NCBI GenBank assembly: GCA_023426545.1 | Contig: JAFAAN010000009.1 | Coordinates: 1 to 64,000 of the forward strand | Source of the DNA: Pseudomonadota bacterium | Lineage (GTDB): Bacteria > Myxococcota > Myxococcia > Myxococcales > Myxococcaceae | Direction: 5' to 3' | Length of the DNA stretch: 64,000 nt | Shown here: positions 35,847-44,510 of the stretch, in pieces | How positions within the stretch are numbered: position 1 is the stretch's first letter | How the letters are laid out: every line of letters begins with the position of its first letter | Position numbers and translations under genes: made by a program | The notes under the pieces: generated by a model | The model's database searches: none | Told to the model about the DNA's origin: nothing | What the model saw: the letters and a program-made list of their open reading frames with translations, nothing else

Positions 35847-35986
35847 GCCCCGGCTTCTAACGGTGCGCGGTGACTGGAGTCCACGGGAAGCCGCACCTTG
35901 TGCAACAGGCGTGTGCGCCGCTCTACCGATGACACTCCAAGTGGCGAATCTGCTTTGAGCTTCCAGGAGAACACCGGCTCAGTTAC

Positions 35987-36790
35987 ATGAGCCGCATGCA
36001 GCCCTACCTGTCCCTGCTCGACCACGTCCTGAATCATGGGGTGAAGAAGGGCGACCGGACCGGCACGGGGACGCTCAGCGTCTTCGGGCCCCAGCTCCGG
36101 TTCGACCTCACGCAGGGCTTCCCGCTCCTCACCACGAAGAAGCTGCACACGAAGTCCATCATCCACGAGCTGCTGTGGATGCTCGCCGGGGACACCAACG
36201 TCCGCACGCTCCAGGCCCAGGGCGTCACCATCTGGGACGAGTGGGCCAACGCCGACGGCACCCTGGGCCCCGTGTACGGCCACCAGTGGCGCTCGTGGAC
36301 GGCGCCCCAGGGCGAGCACGTCGACCAGATGAAGGTGCTGGTGGAGGGGCTGAAGAAGAACCCCGACTCGCGGCGGCACATCGTCAGCGCGTGGAACGTG
36401 GCGGACCTGCCGCACATGAAGCTGCCCCCCTGCCACGTGCTCTTCCAGTTCTACGTGGCCGACGGACGCCTGTCCTGCCAGCTCTACCAACGCAGCGCGG
36501 ACCTCTTCCTCGGGCTGCCGTTCAACATCGCCTCGTACTCGCTGCTGACGATGATGGTGGCGCAGGTGACGGGGCTGGAGGCGCACGAGTTCATCCACAC
36601 CATCGGTGACGCGCACCTGTACCTCAACCACGTCGAGCAGGCGAAGACGCAGCTTGCGCGCGAGCCGCGCCCCCTGCCCCGCATGCGCCTTGCCCCCACG
36701 GTGACGGACCTCTTCGCCTTCAAGTACGAGGACTTCACGCTCGAAGGCTACGACCCGCACCCCGCCATCAAGGCGCCCGTGGCCGTATGA
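35987..36790 (+). CDS. thyA: Thymidylate synthase
   Basis: A 267-residue ThyA making dTMP from dUMP with methylenetetrahydrofolate. The catalytic Cys149 lies in LPPCHVLFQFYV; other conserved parts are RTGTGTLSVFG, GHQWRSW, QRSADLFLGLPFNIA and ALYxYxD-type C-terminal elements. The start MSRMQPYLSLL could also be Met4. Its stop overlaps the folA start by 4 bp (ATGA), coupling it with the enzyme that regenerates its spent cofactor. Length matches the family (264 in Escherichia coli). Confidence 0.97.
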   Translation: MSRMQPYLSLLDHVLNHGVKKGDRTGTGTLSVFGPQLRFDLTQGFPLLTTKKLHTKSIIHELLWMLAGDTNVRTLQAQGVTIWDEWANADGTLGPVYGHQWRSWTAPQGEHVDQMKVLVEGLKKNPDSRRHIVSAWNVADLPHMKLPPCHVLFQFYVADGRLSCQLYQRSADLFLGLPFNIASYSLLTMMVAQVTGLEAHEFIHTIGDAHLYLNHVEQAKTQLAREPRPLPRMRLAPTVTDLFAFKYEDFTLEGYDPHPAIKAPVAV

Positions 36791-37266
36791 AGCTGTCCGC
36801 CATCGTCGCCATGGCCGCCAACCGCGTCATCGGCGCGAACAACCAGCTGCCGTGGCGGCTGCCCGCGGACCTCGCGCGGTTCAAGCGCCTCACCATGGGC
36901 CACACCCTGGTCATGGGCCGCAAGACCTACGAGTCCATCGGCCGCCCGCTCCCGGGGCGCACGTTCATCGTCGTCACCCGCCAGCGCGACTTCGCGCCGC
37001 CGGGCGTCCAGGTGGCAAACTCCGTGGCGGACGCCCTCACCCGGGCCGAGGCGAGCGGCGACCCGGAGGTGTTCATCGCCGGCGGCGCGGACCTCTATGC
37101 CCAGACGATGGACCGCGTGCAGCGCCTCTACCTCACGCGCATCGCTCGCGACTTCCCCGGCGACACCTGGTTCCCGGACGTGGACCTGTCGGGTTGGACC
37201 TGCGTCGAGGAGGAGCCCCACCTCGACGCCGAGCCGCCCTTCGCGTTCCTCACCTACGAGCGCTGA
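36787..37266 (+). CDS. folA: Dihydrofolate reductase
   Basis: A 159-residue NADPH-dependent DHFR that reduces dihydrofolate to tetrahydrofolate. Visible are AANRVIGANNQLPWRLPADL with the catalytic Asp, GHTLVMGRKTYESIG, and FIAGGADLYAQ. Length is the usual 159-165. It overlaps thyA by ATGA and forms the conserved thyA-folA pair. Its end is followed by a 111-bp gap before a small lipoprotein gene with no obvious terminator. Confidence 0.97.
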   Translation: MKLSAIVAMAANRVIGANNQLPWRLPADLARFKRLTMGHTLVMGRKTYESIGRPLPGRTFIVVTRQRDFAPPGVQVANSVADALTRAEASGDPEVFIAGGADLYAQTMDRVQRLYLTRIARDFPGDTWFPDVDLSGWTCVEEEPHLDAEPPFAFLTYER

Positions 37267-37377
37267 CGCACCCCTGCGTCTACATGGATGCCCGGGCGAG
37301 GGCACACGCCCACATTCCCTCTCTTCCTCACCAAGCGCACAATCCAGACCTCACCCGTCAGTCCCTGGGAGCACCTG

Positions 37378-37614
37378 ATGCACCGGACGTGGATGCGAGG
37401 ACTTGGATTGGTCGCGGCGGTGGTGATGATGGCCTGTGGTGGCCCCGTGGAAGAGGCCCCCGTGGGCGAGGTCGGCGACGCCGAGCAGGCGCTGCGCTTG
37501 TGTGATTTGCAGGGCCGATGCGCCGCCAACGAGGTCTGCGTGGGCGGCCCCGGCGGCACCTGCTACCCGTGCGACCGCTTCCCGCAGTACTGCGACATCA
37601 TCATCGACGGCTAA
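37378..37614 (+). CDS. Small cysteine-rich predicted lipoprotein
   Basis: A 78-residue protein. A signal-like stretch (MRGLGLVAAVVMMAC) ends at Cys20 with a loose lipobox, then an acidic linker (EEAPVGEVGDAEQALR) leads to six further cysteines at 42, 48, 54, 62, 65 and 72, the spacing of a small disulfide-bonded domain. I recognise no named family. GGGAGC nine bases upstream of ATG 37378 supports the start. Such short cysteine-rich lipoproteins are common and mostly uncharacterised in myxobacteria. No partner gene is apparent. Confidence 0.6.
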   Translation: MHRTWMRGLGLVAAVVMMACGGPVEEAPVGEVGDAEQALRLCDLQGRCAANEVCVGGPGGTCYPCDRFPQYCDIIIDG

Positions 37615-37711
37615 CGCGAAGGCGAGGCACGAGGCGCCCGGCCATCCATCCGGCCGGGGGCCTCCCATCCCGCCGCGTGGCGCACCCTGGCGCCATGCGC
37701 ACTTCCACGGG

Positions 37712-38068
37712 ATGCAACCCTCCATCCTCTCCCGTCCCGTCGAAGTCTCCTGGCGGACCGCGGCCCTCTCCAGCGCCGCCGTCCTCACCGCCTCCAACGT
37801 GGCCGCGCTCGTGGCCAGCCTGCGGCTCGCTCCCCTGCTCCGCCACCGGCGCAGGCCCCGCCCCCGCGCCCTGCCCGCCCTCGCCGTGGGCGCCACCGCC
37901 CTGGGCGCGCTGGCCGTGGGCGCGCTCAGCATCGGCACCCTGGCCATCCGGGCGCTGACCATCGGCAAGCTGCGGGGCGACGACTGGCAGGTGGACTCGC
38001 TCCGCGTGGGCTCCATCCAGGTCGTGGAGATGCTGGGACCGGACATCTCCACACCCGCGGGGGCCTGA
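37712..38068 (+). CDS. Small protein with hydrophobic pentad repeats
   Basis: A 118-residue protein of unknown function. After a hydrophobic, Arg-rich beginning (about 1-50), residues about 55-110 form a run of five-residue units of the form G-A-L-[AS]-[VI], e.g. GALAVGALSIGTLAIRALTI, turning more polar at the end (DSLRVGSIQV). The register suggests a left- or right-handed beta-helix or a membrane-attached repeat, similar in rhythm to pentapeptide repeats but built on apolar residues. Third codon positions are almost all G/C, supporting real coding. It lies just upstream of the cytochrome c/FTR1 gene on the same strand. Confidence 0.6.
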   Translation: MQPSILSRPVEVSWRTAALSSAAVLTASNVAALVASLRLAPLLRHRRRPRPRALPALAVGATALGALAVGALSIGTLAIRALTIGKLRGDDWQVDSLRVGSIQVVEMLGPDISTPAGA

Positions 38069-38111
38069 TGTCGGCCCTGAATTTGAAATTGCTTCGCAAG
38101 ATTGAAAGGCC

Positions 38112-38134
38112 TCCCCCCCGCTGATAGAGGGGGA
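38112..38134 (+). promoter_or_regulatory. Possible Shine-Dalgarno-masking hairpin before the iron permease gene
   Basis: A run T-C7 (38112-38119) faces GGGGGA (38129-38134), which contains the ribosome-binding site three bases before ATG 38137. The C-run can pair with the G-run around the loop that holds CTGATA. This could limit translation, but no experimental or comparative support is available here. Confidence 0.35.
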
Positions 38135-38136
38135 AC

Positions 38137-39996
38137 ATGAAACGCGCTGCCTCGCTCCTGGTGTGCCTGCTGCTGGCCCTGCCTTTCTCGTCCCGCGCGG
38201 ACGGAGGCGACTCGGAGGAGCGCACGTGGCACCGGCTCATCGGCATCCTCCAGTACCTGGAGGCGGACTATCCGCTCGCCATCGAGTCCCAGTCCGCGTT
38301 CGAGCTGGAGGAGCAGAAGAGCTTCGCGGCGGAGGCGGTGGACGCGGCGCGCGGCCTGGGCCCCGCGGCGGAGGCCTTCCTGCCGCGCGTGCGGAACATC
38401 CAGGCCCGCGTGGACAAGGCCGAGGACGCCGAGGGCGTCAGCAGGGACTGCGGTGAGCTCGTGGAGGACCTCGTGGTGGCCGGCGGGCTCGCGCGCAGCC
38501 CGCGCCGCCCGCCGGACCTGGCGCTGGGCAAGTCCCTCTTCGCCACCAACTGCGCCGCCTGCCACGGCGCGGACGGCAGCGCGAACGTGGCCATCGCCGC
38601 CGACATGGAGCCGGCGCCCGCCAACTTCCAGGACGCGGAGCTGATGAACGGCCTCACGCCCTACAAGGCCTTCAACACCACCAGCTTCGGCGTGCCGGGC
38701 ACCGCGATGCCTGCCTACCCCACCCTGTCCGAGGACGAGCGTTGGGCGCTGGCCTTCTTCACCTTCACCCTGCGCCTGCCCGAGTGCGAGGGCACGCCGC
38801 CGCGCGTCTCGCTAGAGCGGCTGGCCAACGCCACCGACGCGGACCTGGTGAAGGAGTTCGGCGAGGAGAACCTGGCCTGCCTGCGCCAGAAGATGCCGGA
38901 TGCGGACGAGGAGCGCTCGCTGCTCGCCGCCCGGGAGAGTGTGCAGCAGGCCATGAAGCTGGGCGCCGCCGGTGACATCGCGGGCGCCAAGGCGGCCCTG
39001 CTGGATGGCTACCTCAACGGCGTGGAGCCCGTGGAGCCCAAGCTCAGCTCGCGCGACGCGGCGCTGACGCTGAAAATCGAGCAGGGCTTCCTCAAGGCCC
39101 GCCTGGCGGCGGAGCGCGGCAGCCCCCACCTTCAGGACGAGGGCCGTGAGCTGCTGGCGCTGCTGGACCAGGCGCGCCGCGACTCGGGCAGCGCCGCGAG
39201 CCTGCTGTCCACGATGTGGCTGACGCTGCTCATCCTGCTGCGCGAGGGCTTCGAGGCGACCATCATCGTCGCCGCGCTGCTGGCCGCGCTGCGGAAGATG
39301 AAGGCCACCCAGCACGCGCGCGTGGTGCACGCCGGCTGGATGTCCGCGCTGGTGGTGGGCGCGCTGTCCTACCTCCTCGGCCGCAACCTGCTGGCCGGCG
39401 CCCACCGCGAGTGGCTGGAGGGCATCGCCGCGCTCGTGGCGGTGGGCATGCTGCTGTACGCCGCGCTGTGGCTCAACGCGCGCTCCAACATCAGCCAGTT
39501 CATGGGCGAGCTGCGCGAGAAGATGCAGAGCGCCCTGGGCCGGGGCAGCATGACGGGCCTGTTCCTCATCGCCTTCACCGCGGTGCTGCGCGAGAGCTTC
39601 GAGACGGCCATCTTCCTCCAGGGGCTCGCGCTGGACTCCCCGGAGGGCGTGGCCTGGGGCGCGCTGGCGGGCGTCGTGGCCCTGGTGGCCCTGGTCCTCT
39701 TCGTCAACCGGCTGGGCTACCGGCTGCCGATGAAGACGCTCTTCAACGCGTCCACCGTCATCCTGGTCATCACCGCGGTGATGCTGCTGGGCAAGGGCCT
39801 GCACTCGCTCCAGGAAGTCGGAGCGCTGCCGCTGTCACCGCTGCCCTTCCCCTTCATCACGGTGGACATGCTGGGCATCCATCCGGACGCCCTCTCGCTC
39901 GTTCCCCAGCTCCTGCTGGGCGGCATTCCCCTGGCGTGGGTGCTCCTGCGCCGCAAGGGCCGCGCCCAGCCGATGTCCCAGGCCTCCGCCGGTTGA
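38137..39996 (+). CDS. Cytochrome c / FTR1 iron permease fusion
   Basis: A 619-residue envelope protein. After a signal peptide (about 1-21) comes an exported domain with a c-type heme site C139-A-A-C142-H143 and an axial-Met candidate in GTAMPAY, then a helical region to about 355. From about 360 on is an FTR1/EfeU-type permease with seven predicted helices and two R-E-x-x-E motifs: REGFE at 369 and RESFE at 485, the iron-path glutamates. The usual EfeO/EfeB partners are not present; the fused cytochrome may replace an oxidase that feeds Fe(III) to the permease. GAGGGGG upstream of ATG 38137 is a strong ribosome site. Confidence 0.9.
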   Translation: MKRAASLLVCLLLALPFSSRADGGDSEERTWHRLIGILQYLEADYPLAIESQSAFELEEQKSFAAEAVDAARGLGPAAEAFLPRVRNIQARVDKAEDAEGVSRDCGELVEDLVVAGGLARSPRRPPDLALGKSLFATNCAACHGADGSANVAIAADMEPAPANFQDAELMNGLTPYKAFNTTSFGVPGTAMPAYPTLSEDERWALAFFTFTLRLPECEGTPPRVSLERLANATDADLVKEFGEENLACLRQKMPDADEERSLLAARESVQQAMKLGAAGDIAGAKAALLDGYLNGVEPVEPKLSSRDAALTLKIEQGFLKARLAAERGSPHLQDEGRELLALLDQARRDSGSAASLLSTMWLTLLILLREGFEATIIVAALLAALRKMKATQHARVVHAGWMSALVVGALSYLLGRNLLAGAHREWLEGIAALVAVGMLLYAALWLNARSNISQFMGELREKMQSALGRGSMTGLFLIAFTAVLRESFETAIFLQGLALDSPEGVAWGALAGVVALVALVLFVNRLGYRLPMKTLFNASTVILVITAVMLLGKGLHSLQEVGALPLSPLPFPFITVDMLGIHPDALSLVPQLLLGGIPLAWVLLRRKGRAQPMSQASAG

Positions 39997-40029
39997 GCCT
40001 GGGCGACGCGCGGCGCCTGTTGCGGTAAC

Positions 40030-40785
40030 GTGATTCGAGTGAAGTCCTCACGAGCGCTCTCCACCGGGTTGGCGGCCCTGGTCCTCTGGGGCCACGGCGC
40101 GGCATGGGCGCAGGAGCCCACCCCGGGGGAGCCAGCCCGGGCGCCCGCCACCGAGCTGACCCCACCCCCGCTGATTTCCGCGCCGGGCGGCCTCGACACG
40201 CCAACGCCCCCGGACGCCACCGGCGACGCCGCCGCGTCGAGCCGGGAGCCGGGCGACACGCCCACCCTCAGCGAGCAGGCCCTTCCCAGCAAGGAGCGCG
40301 CGAGGGCCTCGGACCCGGTGCCACGGCTGGCGGTGGAGTTCGCGGCCGGCGCGGGTGGCGGCGTCGTGGCGGGCACCCTGGGACTGCTGACCGGCTACCT
40401 CATGGGCGCCTCCACCGTGGGGTGCGACGAGTGCGGCATCGTCGCGGGCGTCGGCGGCATCACCGGCGTGCTGGTGGGCATCCCCGCGGGGACGTGGCTT
40501 GGCGGCAACCTCATGGGTGGCCGAGGCACCTTCCTCGGCACCGCCGCCGGGAGCCTCGTGGGCTGGGGGGGCGTGTTGCTGGGCTCGGCCGTGCTGGGCG
40601 TGGGAGATGACAACCAGGGCCTTGCCGCGGCCCTGCTGCTGCTCCCCATCGTCGGCGCCGTGACGGGCTACGAGCTGTCTGCGAAGCCAGAAGCGCCCCC
40701 CGTGAAAGCGAGCCCGGTCCAGGTCGTTCCCGTCGCGGGGGTGACCGGCCACGGGCCGCGCCTGGGCCTGATGGGCCGCTTCTGA
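40030..40785 (+). CDS. Exported glycine-rich membrane protein (paralogue A)
   Basis: A 251-residue protein with an N-terminal signal helix (about 12-28), a proline/threonine-rich linker (to about 100) and a Gly/Ala-rich membrane region (about 105-225) holding several G-x3-G helices such as GLLTGYLMGAS and GGNLMGGRGTFLGTAAGSLVG. Two Cys lie in GCDECGI. It ends in GPRLGLMGRF. The terminal Phe and repeated Gly helices could belong to an outer-membrane or glycine-zipper protein; I do not recognise a family. Start GTG 40030. The next gene on the same strand looks like its paralogue. Confidence 0.65.
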   Translation: MIRVKSSRALSTGLAALVLWGHGAAWAQEPTPGEPARAPATELTPPPLISAPGGLDTPTPPDATGDAAASSREPGDTPTLSEQALPSKERARASDPVPRLAVEFAAGAGGGVVAGTLGLLTGYLMGASTVGCDECGIVAGVGGITGVLVGIPAGTWLGGNLMGGRGTFLGTAAGSLVGWGGVLLGSAVLGVGDDNQGLAAALLLLPIVGAVTGYELSAKPEAPPVKASPVQVVPVAGVTGHGPRLGLMGRF

Positions 40786-40866
40786 CCGCCCTGTTCACCG
40801 CGAAACCGGCCACGGAGGTGATGGCATCCGCGCCGGGGCCATGCTCTCAGTAGCAGGCCCGTGGCC

Positions 40867-41553
40867 ATGCATCTCCCTCACTTCCGCCCCATCGCGCTCG
40901 CCCTCCTCCTGCCCTCCCTGGTGGCCGCCCGGCCGGCGGCGGATGCGCCGCTCACCGAAGCCCCCTCAAGCCTTTCGGAAGCGCGCCCCTCGGCGGAACA
41001 ACCGCCACCCTCCACCCGGGCGCGTGTCCCCCGGCGGATGCATGCGGCGAGCGAGGAGCTGTTCCCTCGGGGCGCACGCCTCGTGGGCGAGACGGTGGGC
41101 GGCGCGCTGATAGGGGCCACCGGCTTCGCGGTGGCGTTCCTCGGCGGCGTGCTCGTCACGGAGCGGGGAGCGTGCAACTACAGCGAGTGCAGGAGGTCCC
41201 GGAACGCCACGCTGCTCAGCGCCTCGGTGGGCATGGGGCTGGGCGCGGCCTCCGGCACCTATCTCGCGGGCTCGCTGATGGACGCCCATGGGGGCTTCGT
41301 GCCCACGCTGCTGGGGGGCCTGGTGGGAACGGGCGTGCCCCTCACCGTCATCGCGTTGACGGATGGCGAGCTGCCGTGGCCCGCGCTGGCCGCCGCGTGT
41401 GCCGCGCCGGTGGCGGCCTCCATCCTCGCGTTCGAGCTGTCGCACGGCCTTCGCCGGCAACGCCAGCGCGCGCCGGCCAGCGGCCCGGCGCTGATGCCCA
41501 TGGTGTCAGCGGCGCCCGGCGGCGGAGCGCTCGGGCTCGCGGGCCGCTTCTAG
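40867..41553 (+). CDS. Exported glycine-rich membrane protein (paralogue B)
   Basis: A 228-residue protein with the same plan as the preceding gene: signal helix, short disordered linker, Gly/Ala membrane helices with G-x3-G patterns (GETVGGALIGATGFAVAFLGG), two cysteines in the loop after the first helices (ACNYSEC), and a matching end, GGALGLAGRF. An in-frame GTG at 40861 could extend it by two residues. It shares a 4-bp stop overlap (CTAG, 41550-41553) with the convergent Nudix/MBL gene. The two look like a tandem duplication that has diverged. Confidence 0.65.
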   Translation: MHLPHFRPIALALLLPSLVAARPAADAPLTEAPSSLSEARPSAEQPPPSTRARVPRRMHAASEELFPRGARLVGETVGGALIGATGFAVAFLGGVLVTERGACNYSECRRSRNATLLSASVGMGLGAASGTYLAGSLMDAHGGFVPTLLGGLVGTGVPLTVIALTDGELPWPALAAACAAPVAASILAFELSHGLRRQRQRAPASGPALMPMVSAAPGGGALGLAGRF

Positions 41554-43073
41554 ACGCGGAAGTACTGGAGCGCGTCCTCGCGCACGCGCCCCTCCTCCAC
41601 CAGCTTCTCCAGCGTGGCCAGCGCGCTGCGCTCGGCGACGGGATGCATCGGCAGCGGCGTGTCGGCGTAGGCCCGGGACACCACCTGCGCCAGCGTGGCG
41701 CCGTCGGGCGGCACCGACTGGAGGATGAGCGCCTCGCGTGCCGCCCGGTGGTCCAGGTACTCCTGGAGCTTCGCGGGCCCGTCCGGAATCGGCGAGCCGT
41801 GCGCCGGGTACAGCGTGCTCACCGGAAGGTCCTTCAGTCGCGCGAGCTGCGTCAGGTAGTCGCGCATGTGCCCCTCCGGCGGGTCGATGACGATGGTGCC
41901 CACGCCCGCCACCATGTCCCCCACCACCGCCGCGCGGCTGCGCTCGTCCACGAGGCACACGTGCCCCTGGGCATGTCCCGGCGTGTGCAGCACGCGCCAG
42001 CGCTGGGGGACTTCGCCCGCCAGCTCCAGCACGTCACCGTCCCGCAGCAGCCGCTCCACCGGGAAGTCCAGCCGGTCCGCCGTGCGCGCGTGGCACCACA
42101 GCGGAATACCCAGCCGCTCCTTCACCGCGCGGGCGCCTCCCACGTGGTCACCGTGGTGGTGGGTGAGCACCACCGCCAGGGGCCGCAGCCCCTCCGCCTT
42201 CAAGCCCGACACCAGCGACAGCAGCTTCGCGTACTGCCGCACGTCCGAGGCGCCCGGGTCGACGATGAGCAGCTCGCCGTTTCCCAGCACATATGCGTTG
42301 GTATGCGCGGCCGGGGGCAGCGTGGGCGTCTCCAGCGCCACCACGCGCACCCCCTGCTGGAACTCGATGCGCTGGGAGATGAAGCCCGGGCAGTACGGGG
42401 GCGCCGACAGGCGCTCCTGCGCCTCCAACGCGTCGGTGAAGGACGCCAGCACCTGGAAGGCGTGCACCGCGGGCGGGTGCAACAGGGCCGAGCCATCACG
42501 CCAGCGCGCCAGCGCCTCCGCGGGCCGCACCCAGGCGCCCTCGGCCAGCTCGCCGGGCCACCACTCCGCCCGCGCATGCGCCGGCATCTCCACCAGATAG
42601 AAGCGCGTGTCGAAGCGCACGGGGAGGGACGGCGGCGTCACCCAGCGGCCGGCGGCGCGGAAGTCCTCCGCGTCCAGCGACAGGCCCTCCACCTTCAGCA
42701 TCGCGCCCCACCCCTGCGTCCCGGCCAGCAGCGCCTTTCGCAGCGCCTCCCGCTTCGACGCGGACAGCGCCTCTGCGCCGTCCGCCACCAGCACGCCCGT
42801 CTCCTCGAACAGCTCGCGCGCCGCGGCCGAGCGAAGGGCCGCGTCCTCCCCGCTGGCTCCGCGGACCTCGACCTCCGCGTCCGCCGCATCCAGCTTTCCG
42901 CCGGGGAAGGCATAGAAGCCTCCCGCGAAGCGGAGCGCCTTCCCGCGCTTCACCCAGAACACCTCCACGCCCTCGTCCACCCGCCGGTACAGCAACGCCA
43001 CGGAGGAAGGCCGGGCTTCCACGGGGGTATGGGTCAGGTCCAGGAGGCCCATCCCCGGAAGACGCTCGCTCAT
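41550..43073 (-). CDS. Nudix hydrolase fused to metallo-beta-lactamase domain
   Basis: A 507-residue two-domain enzyme. The N-terminal half is a Nudix domain with G59 and the box end REL-F-EETG at 86-93 (catalytic Glu pair), preceded by the phosphate strand FYAFPGG. The C-terminal half (about 240-500) is an MBL-fold hydrolase with H305-x-H307-x-D309-H310, later HTPGHAQGHVC and VVGDMVAG, closest in layout to LACTB2-like nucleases. A combined nucleotide/RNA clean-up role is possible. The start ATG 43073 overlaps the HD-protein stop as ATGA, so these two are translationally coupled. Confidence 0.9.
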   Translation of the reverse strand: MSERLPGMGLLDLTHTPVEARPSSVALLYRRVDEGVEVFWVKRGKALRFAGGFYAFPGGKLDAADAEVEVRGASGEDAALRSAAARELFEETGVLVADGAEALSASKREALRKALLAGTQGWGAMLKVEGLSLDAEDFRAAGRWVTPPSLPVRFDTRFYLVEMPAHARAEWWPGELAEGAWVRPAEALARWRDGSALLHPPAVHAFQVLASFTDALEAQERLSAPPYCPGFISQRIEFQQGVRVVALETPTLPPAAHTNAYVLGNGELLIVDPGASDVRQYAKLLSLVSGLKAEGLRPLAVVLTHHHGDHVGGARAVKERLGIPLWCHARTADRLDFPVERLLRDGDVLELAGEVPQRWRVLHTPGHAQGHVCLVDERSRAAVVGDMVAGVGTIVIDPPEGHMRDYLTQLARLKDLPVSTLYPAHGSPIPDGPAKLQEYLDHRAAREALILQSVPPDGATLAQVVSRAYADTPLPMHPVAERSALATLEKLVEEGRVREDALQYFRV

Positions 43074-44365
43074 GAGTCCACCGCCTGGCCGAGGAGCCGG
43101 CCCATCAATGCGTGTGCCTTGTCCGACTGGTCCGGCCGGACATACAGCCGGACGAGCCGCACCGCGCCACTGTAGCGCTGATACAGCGGCGTATAACGCG
43201 CGACCTCCGTCAGCCGGCCCGTGGACGCGTCGATGATGAAGAGGCTCGGCCCACCGGAGGACGGACCGGAGGTGTACTTGCTCAAGACGTTTTGGGATTC
43301 AACGACGTAGTGGTCGAACTTGTGGGAGACCAGCGCGCTGCGCAGCACGTCCAGGTCATACCCCGTGTCGCGCTCCGTGAACTGCGCCAGCAGCTTGTAG
43401 CCCTGCCGCTGGCTGATGCGCTGGGCCCAGGGGTTCTTCGAGCGGCGCAGCGTGTACCAGAGCGCCGAGTCGTCACAGAGGAGGAACTCCTCCGGGTCCG
43501 AGGGAATCTCGAACTCACCGGGCGACTCCTCGTAATAGCGCCGCAGCATGTAGTCGAAGTTCACCGAGGTGTGGTGCAGGTACACCGACACGAACATGTG
43601 GTAGCGGCTGAGCAGGAAGTCCTCGAAGGCGAACGCCGCCGCCCGGCTGAGCGCGAGGTACGCCCGCCCGTCCTTCACCGCCGGATTGAGGTTGCTGACA
43701 ATCCAATCCATGTCGTACCGGCCATAGTTGACGCCCGTATAGAAGGAGTCCCGGAGCAGGTAGTCCATGCGGTCCGCGTCCAGCTCGCCGGACACGATGG
43801 CGCGCAGCAGCGGCGTCCAGTCCACGCCCTGGTGGGTGAAGCCCGGGTCCCTGGGCGGCTTCGCCCCCGACACCAGCGCCACCGCCGCCATGGGCGTGAT
43901 GCCCAGGCCGCCGAAGTGCTTCTCGATGATGGGCGTCAGCGAGCTGTCGAGGAGGATTTTCGCCGTGTAGTCCTCGTGCGTGGCCAGCTCCCCCTCCGCG
44001 GTGCCGTCCAGCCAGGACGGCAGGCGCAGGAGCGAGCGCTTCGGGGCGATGCGCTCCGAGGCGTGCGACAGCGGCATGTGCCCCAGGTCGTGGCACAGCA
44101 CCGCCAGCCGCACCGCCGCGCAGAAGCGCTCCCTCACGTCCTCCGGAAGCGACGAGCGCGCGGCCACCGCGCCGAAGACGCGCGAGGCCACGTGCATGGC
44201 CCCCAGGGAGTGGATGTGCCGCGTGTGCGTGGCCCCCGGAAAGGCCAGGTCCCCGAAGCCGAGCTGCCGGATGTAGCGCAGCCGCTGGTAGTGCCGGCTG
44301 TCGATGACGGCCTTCTCGGGGTCGCTGACCGGGATGGTGCCGTGGATGGGGTCACGGATGCGCAT
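43070..44365 (-). CDS. HD-domain phosphohydrolase (dGTPase/SAMHD1-like)
   Basis: A 431-residue HD-superfamily protein. The metal site is read as H50 in HTRHIHSLG, the H92-D93 pair in LCHDLGHMPLSH, and a distal Asp in DADRMDYLLRDS. That last motif with TGVNYGRYD is the hallmark of dGTP triphosphohydrolase-like proteins of the YpgQ/SAMHD1 relatives, which hydrolyse dNTPs. The physiological substrate is not known. Start at 44365 (MRIRDPIHG) agrees with the family; the frame stays open upstream. It is coupled to the Nudix/MBL gene, which also acts on nucleotides, and divergent from the ATP-grasp gene. Confidence 0.9.
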   Translation of the reverse strand: MRIRDPIHGTIPVSDPEKAVIDSRHYQRLRYIRQLGFGDLAFPGATHTRHIHSLGAMHVASRVFGAVAARSSLPEDVRERFCAAVRLAVLCHDLGHMPLSHASERIAPKRSLLRLPSWLDGTAEGELATHEDYTAKILLDSSLTPIIEKHFGGLGITPMAAVALVSGAKPPRDPGFTHQGVDWTPLLRAIVSGELDADRMDYLLRDSFYTGVNYGRYDMDWIVSNLNPAVKDGRAYLALSRAAAFAFEDFLLSRYHMFVSVYLHHTSVNFDYMLRRYYEESPGEFEIPSDPEEFLLCDDSALWYTLRRSKNPWAQRISQRQGYKLLAQFTERDTGYDLDVLRSALVSHKFDHYVVESQNVLSKYTSGPSSGGPSLFIIDASTGRLTEVARYTPLYQRYSGAVRLVRLYVRPDQSDKAHALMGRLLGQAVDS

Positions 44366-44510
44366 GATTCCCTTTCCATACTCCTGGATACCCCCTCGGG
44401 AGATGCCCAAACGTATCGCGAACCTCCACGCGGAGCAGCCAGGGGGGAGCCCGCCACTTGAGCGGGCTGTGATGCTGGAAGGGGACGTGGTAACCCTCCG
44501 GCACCACCGA

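Noticed and set aside
35847..35986. Cobalamin riboswitch between the adenosyltransferase and thyA
   Set aside because: No B12-box-like conserved element could be recognised in the gap.
38069..38136. A Fur-type iron box before the cytochrome c/FTR1 gene
   Set aside because: The AT-rich stretch has only a short TTGC-TTC-GCAA dyad and no match to the 19-bp Fur consensus.
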